Of a stretch of 64,000 bases of DNA, positions 11,701 through 24,566 are shown piece by piece. The stretch spans positions 3,162,001 through 3,226,000 of the forward strand of contig OY744468.1 of the NCBI GenBank assembly GCA_963556145.1, read 5' to 3'. Every line of letters begins with the position of its first letter. The first letter of the stretch is position 1. This stretch comes from Hygrocybe punicea. Taxonomy: Eukaryota; Basidiomycota; Agaricomycetes; Agaricales; Hygrophoraceae. The position numbers and the translations under genes are program-made. Under the pieces are notes generated by a model. The model saw only the letters and a program-made list of their open reading frames with translations, made no database searches and was not told where the DNA came from.

Positions 11701-14700
11701 TTTTTCTTTGCAAGGACTGCAGTTCTCCACAATTTTGCTGATTGTACTACAGGTGGTTCTATAGGTATCAATGGTCCTATATCTGGGGTACCATCGATAC
11801 AATCATCCAGCCACCCTGACCTTTTCAAAGTTCTTTCAGCTATTAGCATTTGATCCTTCCTCTTTTGTCCTTTATGGCCAAGTTTCAGAAGTATTTCTGT
11901 GTCATTATTGTCTTCACCAATATTATTGTTGAAGTCATCACCATTAACGGCTAATTCAGCATTGTGCATGTCATCCAGTTCATCAAGATTGTTTGAAGTT
12001 GCCCATGAATACCTTATATCTTCAGTATTATTCTTTCGATGTTTAGCAGAGAAATCATCTCTTGCATCTAGACACTCATATCATAAACCAAAGTATTTTA
12101 TGATCTCCAGCTCTCTTTTAGAAAACTCATGGTCTATGAAAGCATTATCCTATGTTTGTAATTTACATTTGAGTTCCTTGCCACTTCTCCATGGCTTGAA
12201 AAATGTTAACATTGTACAGCAATAATATTCTCGATCACCATGGTCAGCCCTTGGCAAAGTGTTTGGAATACTATGAAAGGATCATTTCCTTTCATTTTGG
12301 CATGGTGGGTGAAATATTGTGGATGATTGGGATGTAAAGTATAATCATTTTCATTTTTTGTCAATTTATTAACATCACCTTCATTTGTTTTATCAGCTAT
12401 TTCTGTGCCTGCATTTCTATTCAAACCATCAGGTTTTGGAATTTCATCTATCTCCATGAGTATATCATTATCAATGACATCAGACAAGTTGTCATCACTG
12501 GAGTCGTCAACATTAGTAGGTTCAGTGAAAGAGTCAGAAAAATCATCACAGTCTAGATTGTCCAAAATATGGTTTTGCATGGGGTCTTTTCTGGCCCTTT
12601 TGCTTTTTGTTTTAGTGCATCTTTTATTTGGTTCCATAGTGGCAAGACGTATCCAGTCATATAGTGATACATTATCATACAAGGCTGGTCTGAACATATA
12701 ATTATTTACTTTGGAAAGTCCAATGTATGCACCATTATTCTTACCAATAACAACCTTTTGTGCATTATTTTGGTCTTCACATATATTAGCAATTTCTTCA
12801 TCAGACCATGCACTGATAACCTCTTTAACATAAGATCTCCAAAAGAATGGCATGAGTTTATGACTGGTGTAGTGATCAGGATTTCCAAGGACATATAATG
12901 AAGCCATTGGAGCATCAATTTCCATTTTGGAGGTGAGTGAATTGACTATTTGTGTAAACAGTTTTCTGACTTTGTCTTTTCTTTTCAGGTCGCCACCAAT
13001 CATTTCAGAATTCTTATGAAAAATACTTTTTATCACTTCAAAAATGCTATAGGTCTTCAAGGAGAATTTTGTAATATAATCTGTTATGTATGCAACTATG
13101 GCCTTTATAGCAGTACCTGATAATAAGCTGGTCACATCAGAATTGCATCATCGCATATATGTAACTTCAGGTGTCACCGTGTTCATCCAAGGTTCACCAT
13201 GCTTGAGGTTGAGAGCACCAGTGTTAGGTTCTACAAAGGTTTGTTGAAAGATATCACGGGGAAATCGTCGTTTACATTCACCTTTTGAATTAAGACAATA
13301 TGGCTTTTTTTTGCCATCATGCCTGTTATGTACATTTAATCGCAATAAAAGATCATCTACAACATCTTGAAACCTTTGCCACCATGTTGATCTTTTGTTG
13401 TGATATTGACAATTCATGGAACAATTATATGATGGTGGATCTGGCAGGACACATGTCGGTGGTTGATATTCAAGTTTCGACATTGTCTGTTCCATTTTCT
13501 GTGATACCTCATCTTTAGAACCTGTCATGAATTGTCCTACACACAAACTTTTCAAGTATTGCACTAATCTTTTCTGAAAGTCAGAATTTTCACCCATAAT
13601 TTTGTCACGTATTTCCTGAGGTGTAAGGCATCCCTTTATCCACAACAGCATATGAAGATGCAAGGTAAGACGTCCTTGTTCCTCTACCGTTGCATAATAA
13701 CCTGATGTGTTTCCATACAGGCCAGGATGAGATTCATTTATTCCTAATATATGTTTGATGAACATTTCAGTAGTAAAGTGAAAAAAGCGGGCTCCAGCAA
13801 CTGGATTGTTTGCAATTAGTTTGTAACAATCCTGGGGTAGACGTAGTTTAGGATAAAACTTTTCTTTGTTGTCAGCATAATATAAGCATAGTGGGTGATT
13901 GATGTCTGCAGGTGCAAAAGTGATAAACCAAGTCAGAGCACCAATATAGGATATCAGAGACCAAATCTCATTTCGCATGTATTTCTTGTTAGTAATTGAA
14001 CCTTTGACCTGACCAGCTACATGATCGAAGTCTGATATAAGCCTATAACATGCTTTTTCTTCAGGGGTATCTGGTTTGACTCTATCACCTCTAGACAGTC
14101 TTTTAGAGAGATCATCTAAAACAGCTGTATTGATATTCATCAAGCGATCTGCAATATCATTGAAATTATGTTTATTAGTCAACAGATATCCACCTGTTGT
14201 ACTGTCTTTAATCTGTTCCTGATTGAATGCAATCAGTGGGAAATAGGGATCGGTTTGAAATCTTTTGTCATGGTACATCAGAAGATGCCTTTTATGCATC
14301 ATATCACTGATGCTTAAAACATCTTTGTCAATGCTGCTAATACCGCCCAAGCCATATGGAAATAGGCAGGGGAACATCATAGGATATAACTGAGGATTAT
14401 TAAAAAATGATTCTGGATTTCTAGCATGGCTGATGGCAAGAACACCACCATGGTCATCTATCAAGTGCTTTGTCGCTCTAGCTATTAATGCCTTTGGACT
14501 TGTAATATCTAGATTTTTGCCAGTTACTCCACTAACAACAAAGGGACAAGGCCCATCTTCCACACCATCTTCCACTTCATTGTCAAATGCACTAGTGGCT
14601 TCCGGTTCCTTATTTGTGTCTGCTGGTCGATATGCAATCACAATAGGAATTCCATGATCTGGATATTGTGCTAGATTTTCATAGGAGATATCTAAATCAT

Positions 14701-16558
14701 AGTAATCCATGTGGTTCAATTTCAGCCATTCTAAAGCTGCAGAAACTCGCCTTTGGCGAACCAATAAAGGTGTTCGCTCCATGTCTTCTGGAGTTGGTCT
14801 GGCAGGACCAGTGAAAATGAATGCTAGCACTTCATCAAGTTCTTTAATTGTTGGAGGCAACCGTTGATATATCTTTGGTGTTGGGTTTTGAAACATGATG
14901 GGATTTGCTTTCATTTTATGCATCCCAGATGAGACACGAACAATACATTTGTTGTGATGAACACAGGCAATCAAAAGTTGTTCAGCAAATGTTAGATTTT
15001 GAAGTTGTGCAGGAATTCTGCCCATCCAAAGTCCATTTGCCAAAGCATATTTGGGAGTTTGGCCTTTGTTTAGACTGAGCACACATGGCTTGCATATCCA
15101 TATACATGTGTCATCTAGCACTGGGCCTTTGATCTCTATTAGATCAGAACAATGATGTCATTCACATCTTGTGATTCCCATATTTTCTCTAGTTAATATT
15201 TTCAGATTAACCTTTGTCTTTGACAATAAAGACATGTTCCTCAATGCAACCAATTGACCACACACGGCACACCGACTTTCTTGAAAACATTCGGGTGATG
15301 TATCTCTGCACCAGTTGCTGATTATGGTTTCCTTCAATTCAATAGATGGTGGAGGAGGAGGAGGAAATGATTGCTCATCTGAGTTGTCCAATTCTTCTTT
15401 CATTTTAGTCTGAGTTTCTTCTTTTCTGCACTCATATGTTTCTGTCATTTGTTGTCTTTTGTACCACTGTTTACACAGGTCTTTATGTGATTTAATATCA
15501 TGCACATGAAAAATAGAAACATGAGTATCACAGGCTGAACAATTATGCCTCATTAATGCAGCAAATAGATTTTGTCCATGTAATCTTTGTAATGTCTTTG
15601 ACAAATATATACCATGTATTGTCATTATTTCTCCAATATCCTTCACCGTCAACTTTGGCAGAAGTTCATGCAAAGGCATTTTGACACACAGATATTTTTT
15701 TCTATCTCCATATACAATGTTGGCTGCCTGTTGATCAACATGATTCACGTATTCAAATAATATGTCGGAATCATGGTTGATATTATTAGACAGGAGCATG
15801 AAAGATTGAAGAAGGTTAAACTTGAATGTTGGTATTCGTTTACCACCACCAATGAAGTGATATCTATGAAGGGAATTTATATATAAAGATTTAAACGGGT
15901 TTCTGAATAAATTTAAATTGAACACAATTATGTTGAAACGACTATGTCGTATTATGAAACATAGTGTGATCCAGAGCAATGTTGCATGTGTTAGAGAACT
16001 AGTAATGCAATGAAATAAATATGATCTGAAATCATGTCGTCTCAATAGCCATCGCATGAGCAATGCCTTGATCATTTTACAACGACATTGGACAGTGATA
16101 GGTTTGAGAAGACAATACCAAGCGAAGAGATATTTAGGAGGTAAGAAATATGTTCTGGCATATTGAATAAAACGTAATGGCATTTTGACTGCGCTATTTT
16201 TAAATGTAGTCCAAACATATAATGGATCGATCGTCAAGTTAACTTTTGTTATTTGAATGAACTTTACACTTTGTGTTGCATTTATTTGCATCAATATTGT
16301 TGTATTGCCCTGATCTGGGGCAAACTCATGTTCTATGAGTTTTCTTTGAGAAACACCTAATTCTTGGGTCAAGGTCAATATCAAAGGCAAGGAAATTGGT
16401 TCAGGAGAGATATACATAAGTTGATTTTGGCATAGTTGTGGAAATAATGTTGCATTTGCAAGGAAATGTAGATAAGTCAAACCTGCAATGCAGACACAGA
16501 TGATGTTGTGGGGATTCATGAGGATTTGTGAAAGTAAGAGGAAACACCGCCCGTACAT
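8794..16558 (-). pseudogene. Helitron copy 1 Rep-helicase, multiply broken
   Basis: Corresponds to the Rep/Pif1-helicase frame of copy 2. Open blocks are 16558-15158, 15121-13148, 13135-12206, 11969-10488, 10503-9436 and 9381-8794. Against copy 2 the breaks are: CGA to TGA near 15158; the shared TGA at 13148; a one-base shift near 12260 (KGNDPFIV then a different frame); CGG to TGA near 12080; a one-base shift near 10490 after TKILEP; and CGA to TGA near 9436 followed by a five-base loss. Helicase motifs (GMAGTGKS, FIDEVSML, FAGDFGQLPP) survive. In the Walker A neighbourhood copy 1 has APTGDAAALVN where copy 2 has GG. Expression of a full transposase from this copy is not possible without suppression of several breaks. 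Confidence 0.88.
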
Positions 16559-16708
16559 CTATTTAACTAGTCAAGTGGTTCGGATCATGAATAACAATTA
16601 ACACAATGGGATTGATCATATGACATTATATTATTTGTAAGCTCTTCCCAAAACACCATAAGGCATGCCTGAATCTTTAGAAATCTGTGTTTACTTTTTT
16701 TATTCCAT

Positions 16709-18087
16709 TGCATGTTACGAGTCCCTATAAGGGAATCGTTCTATACGGTGGATTTTTCAACTCAGGGTCAGACTCTAATTTGCCAAGCCGTGGGAACAAT
16801 TGTTGCAAACTGTGGGAACAATTTTGAAGCCCTGTGAATAAATTTGAAACCGTGTGACTGCTGACTTTGTAACTGTGAGAATTTGTTGTCTCAAATGAGC
16901 AAGAACAATAAGGTCACCAGATCAAAGGAGCCAAGTTGGGAAAGTGTAGTCCACTGCTAAGTCGACTTCATGACAATAATCGTATTCTTTGTTGGTGTAA
17001 TGTGCATTATGACATATGGATGAGTTGAAAACCTGTCTGAACAGTACTGAGAGTTCTGTATTGTCCAACTAGTATCCCTGCTGTATTCTGAGGAATTGCC
17101 AGTGCAATATAGACTGAATGAACCAGATATGATATCTTTGTTTACAGATACATATAACAGCTATGTACATTGGAATCACAAGGAACAGGTTTAACACTGG
17201 TTTAACCGGCGGGTTCATCATTTTTCGGCACAAAGTGTTTTGCAGATGTCCCTACCTGAATCCGGGGCATTGCAATTGCACAAATAATAGCAGAAATAAA
17301 AGTCTGGACAGTTGTTGGATGTGCATTATGTGCCATATTTGACATCCCATATTGAAGCAGAGAAAGTGCAAGCAGAGCTATCAACATTGAGAAACTATGG
17401 AGTTCACACATTGGTACCCCAGATGCTGTTTCAATGTATTCATTGAATGGGCTCATAAGGGTGAGGTGTATAATTTGTTGATGTTTCATCAAAGGACACG
17501 AAAATAGTACAATAAATGCAGTCAACTGCATAATGATTCGAGATCCAGACACAAGGACAAGGAACATAATTAGTTCAAGAGAAGCTCCAATCATGCCAGA
17601 ACAAAATAATATGATTGGAAAGCAATTATTAAATAGCAAAGCATCATATTTATGGCAGGATGGGAAGAAGTGAAGGTTGGGCCAAGATACAATCCAATGG
17701 TATCAATGCAGGAACATAGCAACATAGGCTTCTCAGTACAGCAGTGAATTTCGTCATCAATTTAGATATAAAGGAGTAAATATGCTTGTTGTACCTGCAG
17801 ATTTCGTCCAGTTAATATGACACGTCTTTGAACAAAAGGTTATGCATCACATATGCGAAGTAAAGGTAGTTTGATTGAATTTGTACAATGAATTGTAATT
17901 CAGTTTCATGGACCACAAACCGAACATATTGGACATGTTCGGTGTGTTCGGTCAATGTGTTCGGTCAATATGTTCAGGTTACTATTGTCATATGTGATCA
18001 GTACACATTGAACATTGGATATAGTTAGCTATCCAGTGGTGATACAAAGAGAATATGCAAACATTAAATCTGGATTATAGGTAGATA
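16709..18087. other. Gene-poor stretch with one hydrophobic ORF and TTCGGTG motifs
   Basis: A 145-codon minus-strand ORF (17202-17639) is rich in Leu/Ile/Met and starts in a membrane-like segment, but I recognise nothing in it and see no exon partners, so I do not call a gene. Around 17918-17985 lie several copies of the GAACATGTTC/TTCGGTGTG motif that makes up the array at 24.8-25.4 kb. Confidence 0.4.
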
Positions 18088-18651
18088 ATGGATTTTCAAT
18101 AGCTCATTCTCATCTTTTCAGCAAAAAGGCACATTGAGAAATTTGGACTTGGTAGAATTTTGGGTGCTGTGTTTTGTATCTCATGAAATACTGCTTGGAT
18201 CAAGATGGTTATACAGTTTATGATTCTGGTTGTATTTCGAGCCTAGTGACAGACAAACATAGTACAGATGCAATGACGGCTCAAAGGACAAAAATAGAGA
18301 AGAATATGGTATATGTACTTCTAGGCCTTGAAAAGATGAACAACCTTCTCCCTCCAGTCTTCTTCATATGAGCTCTTTCGATGTCATAATTTGACAGTAT
18401 CATTTTGGGCGTCAAAAAGTACTGGTCTACCTTTTATTTCATCAACAACTCACTATATCCTAAATATTGTTCAAATGTAATTACAGGCGTAGATAGTCCT
18501 CAAGACATAGTACAACTTCCCTGTATAACCATCTTAATCCAAATAGTATTTCATGAGATACAAAACACAGCACCCAAAATTCTACCAAGTCCAAATTTCT
18601 CAATCGATTCAAAAAGGTGCAGTTGCTGCCATCAGATAGCAAAATAGCTGT
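18088..18651. repeat. Fold-back MITE-like element, copy 1
   Basis: Long inverted repeat. The arm at about 18133-18215 (GAGAAATTTGGACTTGG, then TCATGAAATACTGC) is repeated in reverse complement at about 18521-18605. The right end AGCTGTAA and the internal blocks (TATATGTACTTCTAG, CATAATTTGACA) match the second copy at 57124-57937, so this is a dispersed family rather than a chance palindrome. No open frame of note. The outer left border is approximate. Confidence 0.7.
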
Positions 18652-18690
18652 AACATATCAACGGGTTGAGTACACATACAATATTATACA

Positions 18691-20166
18691 TTAGCATCGG
18701 TCTATATTCATATTATAGAAGCGTCGCCTTGTTTCCACAACACCCTCTGCATCATTACCCTCTTCCACATACCCAACATGCCGTTTGATGGCTATTCTGG
18801 GCTGTGTAGTTGGTGTAGGCAAAGCTGTCTTGTTGCGAATCATAGTTGCTTCCTGAGAATATACATCAGTATTCGTTTAATTCTTGATGTATTAAAGTGT
18901 TACCTCTGTGAAGTCACTGTCTACCAGTGCCAATGACCGTAGATTCAGAATCATCTTGAATTTATCCTTCTTTACCGGAACTGCCGATATTGTAAACTGA
19001 ACCTCCACTATATCACCGATTCTAAAGCAAGTTGGGTTTGTTGGAATGAAGCTAATAAATATTTCCATCAGTAGGGATGTGATCCCAATTCATCGTCACT
19101 CACCAATGTTGATTTCTATCAGACTTCAACTTGTAATAAAGTACGCAATTGTCCTGGCCATGAAAGTAGCGGGAATTCGCAAGTGAGGTTAATATGCCTT
19201 TTGGATTGATGACATACTTGAATGGAATGTGAGAGGAAGTGTTGTCATGTTGGCGATCAGTGAAATATCGGGTTCCTATTGCGAGTGCCATGTAATCCAT
19301 GTATGTAGAAGGCGTAAAAGCTTGCATTGCTTTGTCAGGAAATTGACGAGCCAGTTTCTGGTGCAGAATCCGAAGGTTATCGATATAGGATTGAAAGCCC
19401 GTTGTATCAAGGCCAGTTACGACTATGCTTTGACGTATGAAGGGCGTTCGGCGTTCTGGTTGACTATTGCAGTGATTCATCAGAATGGTATTCAAGGAAT
19501 TGATACGAATTTAGCACATACCTGGTTGTTATGGGTGGAAGATCTTTCGCCACCAAAATCGCTTGCAAACTTAATACCAATTCTTGATGTTCGGATTCAT
19601 CATTGGTTGGAAGTGTAAACTTCCAGCAATTTGGAGAGTCAACATGCACAATATTGACATTTGCAATCTGGCAATGCGGTCAATATGATATACCTTTTCA
19701 AATCCAATGACTTATGTTTGTGGCCTTCGCAAGCTGACTTTCATCATCGTCTAAGCGTGCAGATATGATTTCCTGCAGATGTTCAGCTGTCAATTTGGTG
19801 TCAAATACTAGCCAGTATATATATGGTGGATATTGCTAACATGCACCCTTGAAGTTGTAATAGTTGTCCATCACGTACAAAGCAGTGGTGAGATGTATAT
19901 TGCGTGGCACAATTTCGTCCACTTCATGGATTATATCTTCCGCCATCACCGATCATATCCATATTGGCTTTTGATGTCCATGTGATGATAGCTTTCAGGA
20001 TCCGTTTTGCTTTTGTTTTTGTATTGCATTCTTCAATATCGAAGTTTGCGTCATTTTGCATAATACGGATCCTTTCCATGTCTTTCAAATGCACCACATA
20101 ATGTTGGTTGTCAGCTGTCTGGTTTGGATATGGTATAGTCAAGCATGTACTCCAGCTTTTCCGCAT
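18691..20166 (-). CDS. Gene A: unknown protein, fungal repeated-family type
   Basis: Multi-exon minus-strand gene. The C-terminal half is clear: exon 19460-19100 includes VVTGLDTTGFQSYIDNLRIL, then YMDYMALAIGTRYF, YVINPKGILTSLANS and DNCVLYYKLKSDRNQHW. It splices to FRIGDIVEVQFTISAVPV, then KDKFKMILNLRSLALVDSDF, then TQPRIAIKRHVGYVEEG, ending at TAA 18691-18693. I recall related proteins as an expanded, uncharacterised family in agaricomycetes, but cannot verify it. The upstream exon (HYVVHLKDMERIRIMQND, TKTKAKRILKAIITWTSK) reads into a stop near 19924, while the next frame continues EVDEIVPRNIHLTTALYVMD; either a small error or frameshift lies there, or an intron I cannot place. The start is therefore uncertain and the gene may be broken at its 5' end. 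It is divergent from gene B with about 440 bases between. Confidence 0.6.
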
Positions 20167-20608
20167 TAATTCTGCATCACAGTATATGTGTGCACAGCAT
20201 TAAAATTAGCCCCTATCCATTATGCATCAATATCTGTTAGTATACCCCATGTTTCTTAATTTGGCATTATGCATTTTTGTTTTATGAATACCCCTTTTTG
20301 TTTAGTCTCCATTCCTAACTTTAATTGAATTTGTCAACAATTCATGAAATCTACCAGTATAAACTTGTGGCGAATATCATGTGGACAGTCATCCATTTTT
20401 CATGCATACCTTTGCGCTTTGCATGGAGTACATGGCCCAAGAAGCCTCGTTTGGTATATGAGCATGTGCCAATGGTGGATCCTCTGATGTTATTGTTGAA
20501 GTTTTGGATTCACCGATTCATCTTAAATTCATAGCTTATTGTTTTTGAGTGATTTAAAGCGTGAGTGGAGATGATATCCACTATTCCATCAACTTTTACC
20601 GCTCTCCA

Positions 20609-22656
20609 ATGCCTCCCAAGAAGTCCACCGCCACGAAATCAAACTCGAAAGCAAAATCCAAGGCCACCATGTATGCATCCCTATTTTACTCGGTATAACT
20701 GAAGTTTCTATTGCATGCACTAAAGACGGCCTTCTGCAACAATCGAGAAGCGGAAGAAGGTCATCAAGACTTGGGCTGATGATGATATGTATGTGTCATC
20801 GTTTTAATCGTTATCTATTTTTGACCAATGGACAGTGTGGCTTTGTCCGATGCTAATGATGATGCCGTCAGTATTCAAAGCACTGGCAGTGTAATGGCAC
20901 CGTCAACGCTCACAAGGTATCTATAATCACATATCATTGTTATCCAATATGAGTTAACAAATATCAATATCCTCCTAGGCATTCCGTCAAGTTTCGCAAC
21001 GTTAAAGACGTGTTAGTGTTTCAATATCAAATATATCCACCATGATATCAATCTGTTACAGTGGAAAGAAACGTCAAATGTCATCTCCCAATGTCACCGA
21101 CAATGACGACAATGTGTAAATATTTTTCATAGGTATTGTCTCATCATTGACAGGTTATCTATAGTAAAACGCCTTCCCCCGCCAAGAAATTGAAAGCTGC
21201 ATCTAATCAATCACGAGACGGTGAGGAAGAGGAGGAAGAGGAAGAGGAAGAGGATTACGGTTCTAAGTGAGTTGTTCGGTTATCATAGACATATCCATTT
21301 GTTCAAACAAATCGTTTGACTGTTTAGGCATCGTCGCAAAGTAGCCTTGATGAAGAACCCCGATAAGCCAATTTCGTGTGTATTTTACGTGCCGATATGA
21401 ATATTCTCATTCATTAATTGTAACAGCGTTTCTAATACTCCATCCAAGAAGTCGAAGTCCACGAAGGCCATCATGCTCGATGATACCGACGATGATAAAG
21501 GCTCCAGTGGCGATGAAGGAGATCTGACCTATGCACTGACGCAGATCACCAGGTGTGTTGGATCTTATTACACCGTGGTGTTTGATGTAGATGTCGTGAA
21601 TCTAGCTTACCATCTCCGAACGTTGATGAGTCCGATATTGGCACGAGGGATCCTCAACTTGTTGACACCTACCAAGACTGTGTCAATATCAAGTATGCAA
21701 TTGCATTTATACCCTTGTCATTTACTCATAACCATTCAGGGCAGCAGCAATGGTATCCTGGTCCAGTGCAATTGGGAATGGCAACCCACAGTTCAGTGAT
21801 ATCATCACTGACATCTACAAGATCAACAGAAAGTACGTTATTTGAACAGCAATTTGAGGTCAATTTGGTCGATTCATTGGATATAATATAGGTTATTGGT
21901 TTCCGCCATTACATTTGATAGATCTGGGAGGTACTCTAATCTCTCTCGTGATAACCCTGCCCATATCTCCACTGGTGCATTTGGTCGCAACTTCTTTCAT
22001 GCAGTCGGAGGTGGAATGCCGACGATCTTTACATTGGTCATCATAGTGGAGTCCTGCTTTCTCGATGAGCCCAAGATTGGTGGCAATACAAAGCCGGTCA
22101 AGGTTATACAGGGTGCACTACTTCAAGGGGAATGGGAGCGATATGTCGGTGCTATTGGAATGGTGATTCGCGAGTCCGAATTTCGGGCCCAACTGTATAA
22201 GGACTATGTGTCCTTCTCAACGACCACAGCAAGTGGAATGGATACATCTCCCAGTTTGTGCATTAATCATTTTTAGTTGTAATTCCTAATCGATTTTCAT
22301 AGAGGCATCGACATCCAAAAATGTACAACTTAGTCCATTCACTCGTCGACCCACTCCATCTTATCATAAGGCCGCTCTATCATTTTACGATATTGGTAAG
22401 CATCCGGTCGTCTAATATAAATTGATATCTTAAGTATGTGTTGTCAGTGCCCATCTATGATGCACGCAAAGTCAAAGCGGACTTCACGTCCACTCTCATA
22501 TCGCTCCAGCAACTACCCATCTTCCCGCACAATATCCCTGCAGGATCCTGTGTCGTTGTTGGACACACCATCAATACATTCAAGCATGTAGATGACATGA
22601 TGAAGAGCATTTCACTCAATGTGCAATGGGTCATGGTCTTGGGAGTGCCGAAATGA
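20609..22656 (+). CDS. Gene B: unknown Lys/Glu-rich nuclear-type protein
   Basis: About eleven exons join in frame from ATG 20609: MPPKKSTATKSNSKAKS; IEKRKKVIKTWADDD; IVALSDANDDAVSIQSTGS; RHSVKFRNVKDV; GKKRQMSSPNVTDNDDN; KTPSPAKKLKAASNQS with a run of Glu and DYGSK; then VSNTPSKKSKSTKAIMLDDT; then a folded-looking part with AAAMVSWSSAIGNGNPQFSD, LLVSAITFDRSGRYSNLS, GAFGRNFFHAVGGG, EWERYVGAIGMVIRESEF, and an end VQWVMVLGVPK. The N-terminal third is basic/acidic and disordered, like a nuclear protein; the C-terminal part looks globular. I do not recognise the family. It converges on gene C with 87 bases between stops. All junctions use gt...ag and keep frame, so it appears intact. Confidence 0.65.
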
Positions 22657-22743
22657 TTGCTCCACTTAGCATCATTTATATTTGTATCTTATGTCTGTTT
22701 TGTGAAATAAACGCGAACCGATCCATTGACTGTACAGATAATA

Positions 22744-24566
22744 TTACAAATATGAGTATGGACCTTTGATGTCAATCAACCATTTATAGAAAACCCCTGC
22801 AAAAGTGTCTGCTAATGAGCCAATGGGTGCTCGAACGGATTTCGGACCTGACTTCATGTTCGACCAGAGGCTGCATGTGTGATAACGTTCCACCTCGTTC
22901 ACGAAATAGGACACAGTATCCGTTTTGGAATCCACAATGAGCGATATGTCCATACGGCAAAAAACACTCATCAATGGTTTTCCACCAACCATATTGGACT
23001 CTATCGCATAAAGCCCTTTGTAGGTCTTTTGGACAAAGTCGAAGAACTCGTTTCTGCCTTGCTCTCGAATAGAAATGGCGCCCCTGTCCGGATTGCACGC
23101 CACCGTCTTCAATAGAGTCCCCTGCGTTTGAAATATTCTGACAAAGTTAAGACAATCATGCATATGATATGACAAGTGAAAATGAAGGGCACTCACCTTA
23201 ACTCATCCAAGGTATAGAAACTTGAGATGATATCCCACTTCCAGGACTTGCTTTCCTTGTTGTACAGGGTGTGCACCGTATACACGACCTTTCCACCAAC
23301 TAGAAACACACGCCATTCGCCCATCTTACTCAGTGGTTCGATGTACGTTTGCCCAAACCAATGTGAACCTGGAACCTCACAGTTATTGCGCATGTATTCC
23401 CAATTTCGCTTGGCGTCGCCAGGTAATAGGACGTGATGACCGGTGTCGCTGTGTGTCCGTTTCAAGACAATATTCGGTGGGAATTGGTCGCCATCATTTA
23501 ATAATTTTGCTTGAGGGCGTATTGTATGCGTTACATTCAAAGCGACATGAAGCAAGTTTTGATTTTGTATCCATTTTGAATGGACCGTGTTCATCTGCTT
23601 CGGAGGCGGCCAGATGTGTGCCGTTCGACAGAGTTCGTCCATGCCAGTCATGAAAATCGACACATTTTCCAGTGTCAATCTGTATTGGTTACCGCTGTCA
23701 AGACATCAGTATAATGCAGCGAAAACGGAGCAGAATTAATTAAAGCGATGTCAATCTTACATGTATGACATTCCCATATCCACACCACCAAATACACAAT
23801 CTGCCGATGCGAACTTTTGCCACGTATCGCCTTTGTCTTGATGGCGAAGTATTGCATGAAGGAACTCGGGCCAAAATATGTATTTGACATTGAAGCGCCG
23901 GGCTCCATCCTCATGATGTAGTCGCATTCCGATATAAACCTGTTTGTTGTGAAATACGTTTCAGTATCAACAATCCACAAATTAAACAATAGACATTACC
24001 CATTCTTGAATACATGCTGAATAGCGACTCTTGTATGACTTGATGATATGGACGTAACCATCAAGATGGGCAATGGTATCGAGTTCGATGTCGGATATGG
24101 TCGTGGTGACGAATGCAAGATCGTTAATGGCTGCGGCTTTGCTCGTGATACGAGTTGTTGGGTCAAGGATAAAAAGGATTTTGAAAACACGGCCGTCATT
24201 GTTGCTTAATGTGGTTATACGGCGTTCATTGTTGCTTACGGTGGTTGGCGGTTCCGTTTCACAGTCAGATGATGTTTCCATCTCAGAGTCGGATGATAGC
24301 CTTTTGCGTGGAAGGAGATCGAGTTCCACGGCCGTCGCATTGCGGACACCCTGCGGATTTTCACGTATGTTGCGACCAAGACATACCGACTGCGGACAAA
24401 TTCCAGACGAAACGCATTTGGGATGTTGGTGTGCGGATCCGACATGTCTTTGGCAGGAGTTGCCTTCCTTCTTCCACAAAAGACATTTCGTTTTTGGAGA
24501 GTCGCATTTTCGACCAGGGCAGATGTGCATGCAAAGTTCATAACCAAGTTCCTTCTTATATGGCAT
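22744..24566 (-). CDS. Gene C: Cys-rich N-terminus plus ATP-grasp-like domain
   Basis: Minus-strand gene with three short introns. Exon 1 (24566 to about 24000) opens with a Cys/His-rich stretch (CMHICPGRKCDS, CLLWKKEGNSCQRHVG, HPKCVSSGICPQSVC) that could bind zinc, then an acidic Ser-rich linker. Next come DGARRFNVKYIFWPEFLH and WQKFASADCVFGGVDMGMSY. The C-terminal half fits an ATP-grasp fold: NIVLKRTHSDTGHHVLLPG with a Lys in the nucleotide strand, GSHWFGQTYIEPL, MGEWRVFLVGGKVVYTVHT, then VFCRMDISLI and SYFVNEVERYHTCSLW, where R-x-D and the N-E pair are at the usual metal/ATP positions. ATP-grasp enzymes ligate a carboxylate to an amine or thiol via an acyl phosphate; substrate unknown. The Cys-rich start resembles leaders I have seen in unnamed agaricomycete proteins. 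The fold call is my reading of motifs, not a search result. Confidence 0.62.

Larger units (their letters stand above)
8720..16708 (-). mobile_element. Helitron copy 1, decayed (about 8.0 kb)
   Basis: Rolling-circle DNA transposon on the minus strand, nearly identical end to end with the plus-strand copy at 28650-36636. Read 5' to 3' on the minus strand it starts ATGGAATAAA after a host A and ends in a short hairpin followed by CTAG before a host T, the A|T insertion rule of Helitrons. The 5' end does not show the usual TC. Identity between the two copies starts and stops abruptly at these points, which fixes the borders. The coding region is broken by stops and frameshifts, so this copy cannot encode its own transposase but keeps both termini and might be mobilised in trans. 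Confidence 0.9.

Noticed and set aside
17202..17639. 145-codon hydrophobic ORF as a membrane protein gene
   Set aside because: AT-rich, no recognisable domain, no exon partners and no supporting context.
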